Translations under genes and position numbers: made by a program
Shown here: positions 1 to 10,446 of the stretch, in pieces
Numbering within the stretch: the stretch's first letter is position 1
Layout: every line of letters begins with the position of its first letter
Assembly (NCBI GenBank): GCA_030144725.1
Contig: JASKMD010000031.1
Location: 1,824,712-1,888,711, forward strand
Reading direction: 5' to 3'
Source of the DNA: Haematococcus lacustris
Taxonomy: Eukaryota > Chlorophyta > Chlorophyceae > Chlamydomonadales > Haematococcaceae
Length of the DNA: 64,000 nt
The notes under the pieces: generated by a model
Told to the model about the DNA's origin: nothing
The model's input: the letters and a program-made list of their open reading frames with translations, nothing else
The model's database searches: none

Positions 1-19
1 AGTATACGCAGCCAAGCCG

Positions 20-1050
20 GTGGACACAGCTGCGCGCGCCACGCTGCTGGGCAGCCTCACCTCCCACCTCACCCCCACCCAGGCCAGGGCTGCCGAGGGC
101 CCCAATGGCAGCCCTATGCTGTCAGAGGAGGAGCTGGGCCGGGCTCTGCAGGGCTGCGCGCACAGCAAGGCCCCGGGCCTAGATGGGCTGCCCATGGAGG
201 TCTATGACCGGCTGTGGGTGGAGCTGGGGCGGCCGCTGCGGGCCATGTTGCAAGAGGCCCTGGCAGACACCGCTCACCCTGGCCCCCTGGCTGAGTTCTT
301 GACAGGCATCATCACCCTCGTGCCCAAGGCTGGCAAGCCGAGGGGCCAGGTGGCTGGCTACCGCCCCATCACGCTCCTCAACTGCTACGTGCGCCTGGTG
401 GCCGGGGCAGTGGAGGACCGGCTGCAGCTGCCGTTGGACCTGCTGGTGTCCCCCTCTCAATCAGCCTTCATCCTGGGCAGGGACATCAGCGACAGCGTGC
501 AGTTCAACCTGGGCCTGCTAAAGTACCTGCAGCAGCGGGGCAGCCCAACCTGGTTGTTGTTGCTGGACCTGGCGGGGGCCTATGACAACGTATCCTGGGG
601 ATTGCTCCAGGACACAATGGAGGCCATGGGGTTCTGCCGGGAGGGGCATGTGCGCTGGGCTTAGCTGCTGCACCGGGGTGCCACGAGCCAGGTGCTGGTC
701 AACGGCCACCTCACCGACAGCTTACCCCTTGCGTCGGGGCTGCTGCAGGGCAGCGGGGCTTACCCGCTCTACTGGTGCATCGGGCTCCAGCCGTTGGTCA
801 GCTACCTCAGCTCGCTCCAGCTGGCAGGCCGCATCAGCACCCCCACCATCCCTCAAGCCATCTTGCCATGCACAGGGCCGCCCTGACCCCCGCACTGCCC
901 TTTAAGGAGTATGCGGACGACCTCACCATCGTGGTGCTCGATCGGGTCAGAGACGGGAAGGTGGTAGTGGAGGCCCTGGGCCTGTTCCGCGCCGCTGGGG
1001 TCCCTGCGCTGAGTGTGAGCAAGAGCTCTGCCCTGCCGTGCGCCCAGCCA
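20..1050 (+). pseudogene. LINE (non-LTR) reverse transcriptase, 5'-truncated and broken
   Basis: Fragment of a non-LTR retrotransposon reverse transcriptase that would copy element RNA at a nicked target. Motifs in order: APGLDGLPMEVY (about 170-205), ITLVPK then YRPITLLN (about 315-385), SQSAFILGRDISD (about 457-492), LDLAGAYDNVSW (catalytic block A, about 565-600), a degraded LASGLLQGSGAYPLYW in place of the usual GxRQGxPLSPLLF block, and YADDLTIVV (catalytic block C, about 910-935). An in-frame TAG at 662-664 interrupts the frame, which then stays open to about 886; the YADD part lies in another frame, so there is also a frameshift near 870-890. The endonuclease domain and 5' part would lie left of the window. 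Clearly non-functional as drawn. Confidence 0.85.
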
Positions 1051-1454
1051 GAGCCCGGGCTGGGTTACCAGGGGGGCTCGGGCCCCGAGGGGGCGGGTAG
1101 GGGAGGAAGGGGGGGTGACGGGGGGAAAGAGGGCGGGCAGGGGCAAGTGGGGGAGCAGGGGCTAGGGGGTGGGCTGGGGGAAGGTGGCGGGTAAGGACAG
1201 AAGCAGGGCGGGCGGGAGCAGGGTGGGGAGCAGGAGCCGGAGGTGGTCATCCCAACTGTCGGGGCGGGGATGTCTGGTTCGCTGCTCCAGGCTGCTGCTC
1301 CAGGCTCCTGTCTGCCATTATGCAGCATCACACAGGCAAATTAGTGCGGATATTCGTCATCCTAGGGGGGTAGTTTTTTTATGCGGTTCGCCTCGGATTG
1401 TCCTTGCGACTCCAACGCCACTTGACGCTTGTTGAAATTCTGTCTATGTGAGCA
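1051..1454. other. G-rich low-complexity tail, no gene seen
   Basis: After the LINE remnant the plus strand is strongly G-rich (about 1060-1250, runs such as gggggtgacgggggg), then ordinary sequence up to the Ty3 insertion. I see no coding signal. It may be the degraded C-terminal part and 3' UTR of the LINE. Confidence 0.5.
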
Positions 1455-1459
1455 GTTGG

Positions 1460-1916
1460 TGCAACAGTGGTAATGCGTGGTCCCGGAAAAACTCGTAAAT
1501 GCAAGCGCTAATGGTCTAAGGACTTCTTTCAGCCTAAGGACGGCCTCTAGAAGTCTCGTAGCGTTAACTACGGCTAGGGTCTCAGCTTAACGCCGGAGCT
1601 AGAACTGCTATGGCTGACTTACTATTGCTTGTAAAGCAACAGCGACCGAATTCACTAAGAACCGTGGAGAACCGTAGGACCGTAGGTGTTAGAGGCAGAC
1701 CGACCGTAACCGTTAGAAAGGAGTCTTACAATGTTCCGTGTACAAAGGACTATTGTGGTTCAGTCTCTTCTCTCCGCCGTAAACACTACAACAACTCGCT
1801 TAAAACCTACCGACATCATTCAGTGAGAAACAACGTCATTAGGCAACGTGGCACTTCATGTAAACGAAAAACAGCATTTGTTCATGCATCCTACCGTGCA
1901 ATCGTGTACTCTTACA
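1460..1916 (-). repeat. 3' LTR of the Ty3 element
   Basis: 457-bp LTR beginning TGCAACAGTGG and ending CTCTTACA on the plus strand. It matches 10447-10889 plus 11145-11158 almost base for base. It has no insertion, so it shows the pre-insertion state of the MITE site in the other LTR. A 177-codon open frame over it is incidental. Confidence 0.93.
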
Positions 1917-1928
1917 CTCTCCCCCACG
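1917..1928 (-). promoter_or_regulatory. Polypurine tract of the Ty3 element
   Basis: Read on the minus strand the bases next to the 3' LTR are GTGGGGGAGAG, the expected purine-rich primer for plus-strand DNA synthesis. The nested element at 4832-8037 has the same tract before its own right LTR. Confidence 0.8.
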
Positions 1929-2047
1929 TGGAGAGAGCTTCGTCCCGAAGCGTGCAGTTGAAAGTGCTATGTGTGTGCCATGCAAACAACAATGTGACAA
2001 CAACAGATGGGCAGGCATGTGTTCAAACAACTCTATCTAACCCTAAC

Positions 2048-4825
2048 CTACGCTGGCTGCATCCATCCCTTGGGCTGCTTGGTGCGGAAAGCATATGCCC
2101 GCAACAACTTTTTGAGGACGTTCTGGGTCATGTCTTCTTGTAGTTGTGCCAGGGGCACCCAGCTGTTCTCGTGTTCAGGGTGGCCAAGCCACTTCACTTG
2201 CAGCTGGAGTTTACCGCGCTGGAAGCGGTGGTTGCGGAAGGCTTCTACGTGGTAATGTGCTTCACCGTCGATGATGTCTGGCTCGGGCGGAGGGGCGGGG
2301 TTGCGAGTGGGGAACTGCGCACTGCCATCGTGGTGCAACTTGACATGCGACACATGTACAACCGGGTGGACTGATTTCCACTCAGCAGGTAGTTGGAGCC
2401 GCAGGGCGACAGGGGTGACGACCTCCAGGACCTTGAAGGGGCCGTGCTGCCTAGGGGTGAACTTGCGGGCAGCGCCTGCAGCTTGCGTGGCTTGTCTGAT
2501 GTGGGTAAAGAAGCTATCACAAAGGTAAACCATGTCACCAGTGGAGAATTTGTGATCCTGACGGTGGGCATTAGCATACTTGACCTGCCGCTCTTGAGCT
2601 TTGATGAGGTGTTGTGTAGCGGCGGCGATGTTGGTAGCCATGCGCTGCAGGAAGGCTGGGGCACTCTCGTTGGTATCTGGTGTGGCCCGTGGTTGAGCAG
2701 ATGATGACACTGCTAGAGACAATGGAGTGTGAGGTTCCTGTCCGGAGTTGAGCATGAAAGGGGAATAGCCAGTACTGGCTTGGACAGATGCGTTGTAGGC
2801 AAACTCAACGGCGGTGAGGTGGTTGTCCCAGTCTGTGTGGTGCGGCGAGACGTAGTTGCGCAACATGTCTTCAATGGTGCGGTTAGCGCGCTCAGTCTGG
2901 CCGTCAGTCTGGGGATGGTTGGCTGTGGAGATATTCAAGTGGGTCCCGGTCTTGGCAAAGAGCTGTTGCCAGAAGTTGGAAGTGAACCTGGGGTCCCGAT
3001 CAGAGATGATGACCTTGGGGAGGCCGTGGTACTTGAAGACAGAGTCGAAGAAGAGTTGGGCCAGCTCAGGGGCTGACACTGTGGTGGTGGTGGGGACAGT
3101 ATGGATCATTTTAGTCAGCTTGTCCACAAAGACGACGATGGCATCGTGGCCAGCCGAGGTGACAGGTAGCTGGGTGATCAAGTCCATGCTGAACTGCTCC
3201 CATCGGTGCTGGGGCACGGGCAAAGGCTGCAAAAGGCCAAAGGGTTTTGTGTTGCTAGACTTGTTCCGCTGGCAGTGGGTGCAAGTGCGAATGTAGTCAT
3301 GCACTGCAGCTGCCATGCGTGGCCAGTAGACAAGGCGGGACAGCCGGAGGTAGGTTTTGTCCCGACCAAGATGGCCAGCCGTGGGGACGTCATGTGCTTC
3401 ACACAACAGGTCCGTGCGCAAAGGGCCCGCTGGAATGTACAGTAAAGGGGTCCCTCGGCCTGTGTGATACAGCAGATTGTCCTGAACCGTAAACTGCCGT
3501 GTGCGTCCCTTGAGGGCGGCAGCAAGATGACGCTGATACTGAGGATCGGTAGCCGCAGCATCGCGTATGTTCCGTAGCCGTGATTGGTCGACAGAGATGG
3601 TTGTCTCAGTGACCTGGGCGGGGTTGCGCTGTGTCCGTCGCCCAACCGACAGTAGTTGATAATCTGACCGACGTGACAGGGCGTCTGCCACTATGTTTTG
3701 TTTGCCCGGGATATGATCTATGATGCAGTCGTACTCTTGAAGGACCTCCATCCACCGCGCTTGGCGACGGCAATCGAGGCGAGGCTGTGTTTGAATGTGC
3801 TTTGTAGCCCAATTGTCCGTGAGTAGGTTAAATGACGCACCAAGGAGGTAGTGACGCCATACCTTGAGGGCCTCCACCACAGACAGGATCTCCTGCTCAT
3901 GGGTGGGATAGTTCCGTTCTGCTGGCAGTAGTTTACGGGAGTGGTAAGCCACGACCCGCTCGGCTGAACCGGTACCCTGAGAGAGCACGGCACCAATGCC
4001 GATGGAAGATGCATCACATCGTAGCGTATACGGTTGCGAAGGATCTGGAGCAATGAGAATAGGTGCAGAGACGAGTGCCTGCTTCAGAGCGTCAAAGGCT
4101 GACTGCTGGGCCTGACCCCATGCCACGACACCCTGCTTGTCATGCCCGTCTGCTCTGGTCAGAGCGGTGAGAGGTGCTGCAATGGTAGAGAAGTCCTTAA
4201 CAAAGCGGCGGTAGTAGTTAGCAAGGCCCAAAAAGCTGCGCACGTCATGCACAGTTGTGGGGATGGGCCAGGATTGAACCGCAGCTACCTTGGCTGGATC
4301 GCATGCAATGCCCGAGGCAGAGACAATATGACCAAGGAAGGATGTCTGGTCCATGCCGAACTCACACTTGGAGAGCTTGGCATAGAGTTTATGTTTGCGG
4401 AGTAGGTCGAGCACGCGCCGAAGGTGGGCTATGTGCTCTTGTGGGGTGCGGGAGAAGATCAGAATGTCATCTAGGTAGACCAGGACGCAGTCATCTAAGA
4501 GATCATGTAAGACGTCATTCATGAGACGCTGGAACGTGGCTGGCGCATTGCACAACCCGAAGGGTAGCACCGTGAATTCAAAATGACCGTAGCGTGTGCG
4601 GAATGTTGTTTTGTGAATGTCCTCGGGGGCAACCCGGATCTGATGGTAACCTTGGCGCAGGTCTAGCTTGCTGAACACCTTGGCACCATGGAGCCGATCT
4701 AGTAGTGTGTCTAGGCGTGGAAGAGGGTACTTGTTCTTGATGGTCAGACGGTTGAGAGGGCGTTAATCGATGCACATGCGGAATGAGCCATCCTTTTTGC
4801 GCACAAGCAACACACCGGAAGCGTA
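2048..4825 (-). pseudogene. Ty3 pol, distal part: RT, RNase H, integrase, chromodomain
   Basis: Continuation of the polyprotein after the nested insertion. In order on the minus strand: RT core with [13 protein letters not shown] and the catalytic VYLDDILIF; RNase H with [16 protein letters not shown] and the downstream [16 protein letters not shown]; the integrase zinc region with paired H and C ([10 protein letters not shown] ... CTHCQRNK); the integrase core with [19 protein letters not shown] and [13 protein letters not shown]; then a C-terminal chromodomain ([16 protein letters not shown]). An in-frame TAA at 4765-4763 lies where the RT normally reads CIDYR. The frame from there to the stop at 2048 is open for about 900 codons. 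The frame agrees exactly with the 8038-8940 part once one copy of the 6-bp target duplication is discounted, so the nested insertion is the only break in continuity here apart from the stop. Confidence 0.92.
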
Positions 4826-4831
4826 GGGAGA

Positions 4832-5245
4832 TGTAACAGTCCAGACACTCAGCTAGGATGAATGGTAGGTTTGTGTTTCTTTTCTGCATGCAAGATTCTG
4901 TGAGATTTGAATTGCATCTTACTTATGACGAGATCTTGCGATGCTAGGGGTTCCTGGACTTCTTGGGGGACTTCTTGGAGGCTTGGTCCTTAGATGATGT
5001 TGCTTCTGGACGAACACTACAATGCTTGCAATGACTACTCTTCTCTTGATGGATTAGTTCTTTACGACGTCTTCACGATGTAAGTACACTGCACTACCCA
5101 CTGCGCGACTCGGAGGCTGTCGATAAGTATGTAGACAGCCGCAGCGGCAGCAATAGCCGCACAAGTCAGCATGCTCGACGGCTGCAAGCCGGCACTTATG
5201 CCTCAGCCGACCATGCATCCTGACCGCACAAACACTACTGTTACA
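4832..5245 (+). repeat. Left LTR of the nested element
   Basis: 414 bp, matching 7624-8037 over its whole length as far as I can read. Short frames inside it have no protein support. Confidence 0.92.
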
Positions 5246-6941
5246 TCTGGTTTCCGCAATTGTTCGATCGTCGCGGCCTTTGCGCAGAGTGACACCGGAC
5301 CCAACTCAGTCGGAGGTACCATTGGAGCCGGAACTGATGGCTCCAGCTCCAGCACTTGTCGCGGTGCCTGCTGCTGCAGAGACTCCTACTTCTAGAAGTC
5401 GCTGTACAGCCTGTACCTGCTGTACCTGCTGTGCTTGCACTGCTGCTTCGCAGATTACCTTTGCCCGTTTACACGGAGACCCCGCTTAAGCGGAGCCTGC
5501 TGTTATGCAGAGCCTGCGTTTGCAGAGGCTTGTCTTGCTGACTTGCTTTGCCCGTTCACACGGAGAATCCCGCTTGCGCGGAGCCTGCTGTTGCAGAGGC
5601 TTCCTGATTGCTAACTTGCTTTGTCCCGCTCATGCGGAGAAATGCTTAACTTGCCTTGCACAATGTCATGTGCGCTGCTTGCCACCTTCATCCCCGCCAC
5701 CACCCCAGCCAATGAGAGCCTAGCACCAAACCTGGCCAAAGAAGCAGCCAACCGTCCATAGCCTGCCCTTAGCAGAGTTACACAGTGAAAACTGCAGCCA
5801 ACACACATCCAGCGCCTTGCTGAGACCCTACAGCATATCAGGCTGCACATCCTTACACCAACCTGATCCTACCCTATGCAGAGCCTCATCTCCATCAACA
5901 CAATCAGCCTGCTCAAACAGAGAACACATAGCTGCACTCCTGCCCTGAGCAGAGACGCCTAACACCAGCAACAACACATACCTGGCCACCTCTAGGCACA
6001 GAGCACACCCAGCATGTGACCACCAACAACATCACCCTGCTCAAGCAGAGAACAGTACCCTGCAGTGCACCAGCCTGCAGAGAGCCACATCATGCACCTG
6101 GCAGTCTATCTAATCTATCTACCAGGCATTGTCTGAAACTGACAGAAACGACAAGCAGGGCAAAGTGGCATGGGGGCCAGCCCAGTAGTCATATCTCGAC
6201 GTCTTGGCATGCACTCTCATCTGACCCAGCACCATTCGCCACCCTTCGCCGCTTCTCCAACTGTTCTACTGTCGACATCGCTCTGGGACGACTTGGTCGA
6301 CCATTTGCAGCTCAACTCTAACATTAGCGGAGCCCCACAGCGGAGAGCTCGGATGCCCTTCTTCGCTTCTATGAGGAGAACACCTTGCACAGGTACAGTC
6401 GCAGTCGTGTTGCACCGTCGCATCCCGCTTCGAGCGAGACCTCCAGAGCCGCAGTCCCATCGCATCAGCCCTGTTGGCATCAGCCACAGAGACGGCACAC
6501 AGCACATCTCTCGCTTCATGCACCCTGCTGGCTTCAGCCACAGAGACCATCAGCTACAGCCTACACTCCTGCATTCCATGCAGAGAACATCATACACAAC
6601 ATGGCAGCAAAGCTATCCAGCCTAGCAGCCTGACCACACAAACAAGCCGCATAGCTTCACAGCATGCGCACTCACTTGCATCCCAGGTAGCACCTAAGGA
6701 AGCACACATACACAACATGGCAGCAGAGATACGCAGCCCTACAGCCTGCCAGAACACTCAAGTCGCATTGCGCACGGCATGCGTACATCATGGCAGTCCA
6801 GGTAGTACCTGAGAAAGCACACATACATCATGGCAGCAGAGCTACACAGCCCAGCAGCCAGCCAGAACACTCAAGTCGCATAGCGCACGGCATGCGCACA
6901 TCATGGCAGCCCAGGTAGCACCTGAGGTAGCACACAACAAC
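5246..6941 (+). other. Interior of the nested element, non-coding
   Basis: PBS-like site at 5248, then cysteine-codon-rich low-complexity sequence (ctgctgtacctgctg near 5400-5540), then spaced repeats of phrases such as 'cacatacacaacatggcagcagagctacacagcc' between about 6590 and 6920. No reading frame resembles a known protein. Confidence 0.6.
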
Positions 6942-7300
6942 GGTCAACTCGACCACATCCCAGGCAAACTCAACGTGGGGGCGGACGCGCTATCCCATAG
7001 GCCTGACTATCACGTGTATGCTCACATCATGCAGTTGCACACACTCAAATCGGGCATCACCGCCCAGGGCACAGAACACTCGCACTCTGTCACCCAACAA
7101 ATCATACTTGCTGGCAAATCACGCCAGTTCACAATCGCGGGCAATCTGTTGTTCCACACTGGCTGAGGGCTCCGCAGGTTTTATATCCCTGTTGGCACAA
7201 TGGCTCCAACCTGACATGTGAGGCACATGATACACCCATCGTCTTGGTTAGGGACAAGGCATATGTCTGCGTATGTCCCACCAATCTGTTCAAGCACTAC
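6942..7300 (+). pseudogene. Ty3 pol scrap: end of RNase H to integrase zinc region
   Basis: Reads DHIPGKLNVGADALSHRPDY, then further on RQFTIAGNLLFHTG and a stop at about 7164, with recognisable continuation (YIPVG, then RHM) in shifted frames. The same block in the outer element reads [20 protein letters not shown] and [14 protein letters not shown]. This shows that the non-autonomous element descends by deletion from a related chromovirus. Confidence 0.8.
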
Positions 7301-7623
7301 GCAGCCGGCATGGCCTGATTACCCATTGCAACCTGCGCTGAACACAACTACCACATCTTCTGTTTCTCAGTTTCTGTCACGATGGTTTCTTCAGTCAGCT
7401 TGGAAGGAGGAGGAGAACGAGACAACGGTCAGCTCAAGACTCTGATTTCATAGTTTCAGCATGGTTTGCATGGAGCTCGTTGCATTTGCTTGTCTGTTGC
7501 ATGTAGCCTGTTCCTGCCTGCCTGTCATTGCCTGCATGTCCATGCCTGCTGTTGCATGCTGTTGAACATGATTGACCTCAAAACTGCAAGCTCCGGGACG
7601 TAGCTTTTCGGAGTGGGGGAGAG

Positions 7624-8037
7624 TGTAACAGTCCAGACACTCAGCTAGGATGAATGGTAGGTTTGTGTTTCTTTTCTGCATGCAAGATTCTGTGAGATTT
7701 GAATTGCATCTTACTTATGACGAGATCTTGCGATGCTAGGGGTTCCTGGACTTCTTGGGGGACTTCTTGGAGGCTTGGTCCTTAGATGATGTTGCTTCTG
7801 GACGAACACTACAATGCTTGCAATGACTACTCTTCTCTTGATGGATTAGTTCTTTACGACGTCTTCACGATGTAAGTACACTGCACTACCCACTGCGCGA
7901 CTCGGAGGCTGTCGATAAGTATGTAGACAGCCGCAGCGGCAGCAATAGCCGCACAAGTCAGCATGCTCGACGGCTGCAAGCCGGCACTTATGCCTCAGCC
8001 GACCATGCATCCTGACCGCACAAACACTACTGTTACA
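7624..8037 (+). repeat. Right LTR of the nested element
   Basis: 414-bp partner of 4832-5245, preceded by the purine tract and followed by the GGGAGA target duplication. Confidence 0.92.
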
Positions 8038-8940
8038 GGGAGAGGTGCTGGGGCGAATGAAGCCCTTGTCCAAGAGCTCCCCTATCTGTTGTTTCAACTC
8101 TGCTAGCTCACTGCTGGACACATTGTAGATGGGCCGCGCCGGGGGTGGCTTGGCTTGTTGGAGCTCAATACGGTGGTCCACGGAGCGCTCTGGTGGCAGT
8201 CCATGCGGAAGGTCTGATGGGAACACATCGGCATACTCCTGCACAATGGGAGAACAATCCAGAACCTGATGACAGGTCTCGGCATTGCTGTCAGCCGGGG
8301 TGATGGAGACAAGGAAGGTTGGACACTTATTGCTGATTGCCGTGCGGACCTGTGCAGAGCTTATGAGCAAAGGGTTACCGCTGGTGTTTGTGGTGACTGG
8401 CTGCTTGACAGGGGGCCGGAGTGTGTGTTGGCGTCCTGCATGACGGAATCGCATGATGTTGGCTTTCCAGTCAATGCGGGGATTGACTTCCGCAAGCCAG
8501 GGCTTACCCAGGATGATGTCGAAGTCGTGAAGGTGTGTAACATGCAGAGTTTGCTCGCCCTTGTAGGTACCCAGCCGGAAACGCGCATTGGGAATCATGG
8601 CGCTGCTCTGCTGTTGACGGCCGTCGGCTAGGCTGATGTAGTCGGGGCTCACTTTTTGGGCAGTCTGAATGCCATACTTTGTGCAAAAGGCCGAGTCAAT
8701 GAACGAGCCAGTAGCGCCTCCGTCAATCAACACCCGTGCACTATTGCCCTTATATGATCCCGTGAAGACTAGCAAATCAGCATGGCTGCCAGGACTGGAG
8801 TTGGCTGCGAGCTTGGTAATACGGAACCGGGGCGGTGGCGGGGTGATAGCGGTGGTCTCGCCAGTGCTTGCTTTTGGCTGGTTGGACTCTAAGTCTTTGC
8901 TTGGTTGGGAGGTCCAGCCGCCCAGTTTTTTGGACCGCGT
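8038..8940 (-). pseudogene. Ty3 pol, proximal part: protease and start of RT
   Basis: Minus-strand frame with a retroviral-type aspartic protease: VLIDGGATGSFID (active site DGGA-type) followed by the flap region and ILGKPWL (the ILGxxWL helix). Next comes the linker to RT, YADVFPSDLPHGLPPERSVDHRIEL, read in pieces, ending at the conserved LLDKGFIRPSTSP just before the nested element begins. The next residues of RT resume at 4825. The pol frame is open upstream to about 8940 and lies one base back from the gag frame, compatible either with a -1 frameshift expression signal or with a lost base. Confidence 0.88.
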
Positions 8941-9819
8941 TTGTTAGGGTGCTTGCAGTCTTGCACCAGATGACCATCCTCACGGCAGAATGTGCACTTG
9001 TTGTGTGCAGCATACCAGGCTTTCTCCTTTGGTGTGAGCCGTTGGAGTCGTGGGGTAGTAGGCTTGGTTTGCTGAGGAGTTAAGGTAGATGATGTGTCGT
9101 GGGTCTCGCGCTGAGCGCGGTGAGGCTGTTGCTTGACTTGTTTCATGAGGCCTAGCTGCATGGGAACAGCTGTAGAAAGCCCTGCATCACGGCAGGCGGT
9201 GTCATGGGCTACGGCTATCTTGACTGCCTGATCAAATGTAGTGGGAGACTGAATGTCTACCATGGCCTTGAGGTGAGGGTGCAGGCCACGGCGGAACCGG
9301 TCTAGTTGTTCATCCTCGGTGATGGTAGGAATGTGCAGAAACAATGTGCAGAAACAAGCTGCGCAGGTGAGTGGCGAAGGAGAGAGCTGTCTGGTTAGGT
9401 TTCTGCCTTGCCACATGCAGCTGGTCGCGAGCCTTAGCTGTTTCTGACTGGGTTACAAAAGCTGCTTTAAGGGCTGCTTTGAACAAGTCCCAAGTGAATG
9501 ACGCGCTAGGGGCTGACCGGACAGAGACATACCAGGAGGCGGCCAGACCTGTGAGCCTTACACCAGTGGACACTATCTTCTGCTCATCAGTCAGGCCTGG
9601 AGTCAACTTAAACACCTCCTCAACATGGAACAACCAAGTAGAAACACTGCCCTTGCCGTCAAACGGCTGCACGTCTGTCAGCTTGACTAAACCCTGTGCA
9701 ACCCGTGGCTCGCCTTGAGAGGCGTGTTGCTGCTCCTGTTGCCGCACTATCCTGTCCATAGTGGCACCAAGTGCATTGAATGCAGCTATGATGGTCTCCA
9801 TGCTGTCAGGCTGTGCCAT
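8889..9819 (-). pseudogene. Ty3 gag with CCHC zinc knuckle, frameshifted
   Basis: Capsid-like protein starting at the ATG at 9819-9817. The first part has the gag signature PFDGKGSVSTWLFHVEEVF and ASWYVSVRS; the second part has FRRGLHPHLKAMV and the nucleic-acid-binding knuckle CTFCREDGHLVQDC (C-X2-C-X4-H-X4-C) near 8975-9010. The two halves lie in different frames because the 13-mer tgtgcagaaacaa is tandemly duplicated at 9332-9357. Apart from that slip the sequence is coherent. Capsid would assemble element RNA in cytoplasmic particles. Confidence 0.87.
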
Positions 9820-9828
9820 GGGCTGTGG

Positions 9829-10446
9829 CTAGAGACGACGACGCTGGCGCTGCTGGTATCCGTCCCTGTTGTGTTGGGCGGAGTGGGAGGGGGTAGGTGG
9901 CGGTGCTTGTCCCTGGTAGGCTGGGTGTGCCTGTGGTGCTGGCTGGCGTCTAGGTGGGGGCGGTGGGGGTGGCGGTGGTGCCACGTAGCGTGTGGATACG
10001 CCTACAGGTGCACTGGGTGCTACAACAAGGCTGCGCACAATGCCTAGGAGCTGCTCTATGTACTCCCGTTGCTGAGCGAGCTGCTCACCTCGTGCCCTTG
10101 CTAGCCCGGAGTAGTAGTCCGCTGCCGCCTTGAAAGATTGGCAGTGCTGAAACCCTTGCAGCGCCTGTTGCGCCTCACGGTTACCCGTGGAAACTAAAGC
10201 AAACGCTGGGCTGCGAAATTGCTTAGGCTGTTCAGGCTGTGCGAGCTGAGCTGGTGGGTGCGCGTTCGGGGTGTACCCGAAACAATAGGCTGATATTCTC
10301 CGCTTGGCGAAGGGCTAAGAGAAGGGCTGGACGGGCTGTAAGATGAGGCTGAATTCCGCGGGGTGCTAGCCCCGGACGGAAGGTCTACGTCCAACGCCTC
10401 GTCGAAGGTCAGTGGCACTGCGATGAACGTGAAAGGGGAAACCAGA
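9829..10446 (-). pseudogene. Proline-rich leader ORF upstream of gag
   Basis: An open minus-strand frame from about 10200 to a TAG at 9831-9829 reads through NREAQQALQGFQHC, a helical LAQQREYIEQLLGIV and a run of nine prolines. It is in the same frame as gag, only 9 bp upstream of the gag ATG. A second open frame (10446 down to 10194, TFDEALDVDLPSGAS, serine-rich) lies before it in another frame. This may be an N-terminal extension of gag broken by one stop and one indel. No family recognised. Confidence 0.5.
10428..10446 (-). promoter_or_regulatory. Primer binding site of the Ty3 element
   Basis: Immediately inside the 5' LTR the minus strand reads TCTGGTTTCCCCTTTCAC. TGG two bases from the LTR is the expected complement of a tRNA CCA end. 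The nested element has TCTGGTTTCC in the same place, so both probably use the same primer tRNA, whose identity I cannot assign. Confidence 0.65.

Larger units (their letters stand above)
4832..8037 (+). mobile_element. Non-autonomous LTR retrotransposon nested in Ty3 pol
   Basis: 3206-bp element with 414-bp LTRs (4832-5245 and 7624-8037). Each LTR starts TGTAACAG and ends CTGTTACA, an 8-bp perfect terminal inverted repeat. Flanks are GGGAGA at 4826-4831 and GGGAGA at 8038-8043, a 6-bp target duplication. A PBS-like TGGTTTCCGC lies 2 bp after the left LTR (5248 on) and the tract AGTGGGGGAGAG ends just before the right LTR (7623), so it is oriented on the plus strand, opposite to its host. The interior has no gag, protease, RT or integrase frame, only a decayed scrap of Ty3 pol (6942-7300). 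It must rely on proteins from a relative such as the element it sits in. Confidence 0.92.

Noticed and set aside
1610..2143. 177-codon ORF repeated at 10597-10905
   Set aside because: It lies entirely on the Ty3 LTR and its flank and is duplicated because the LTR is; no protein resemblance.
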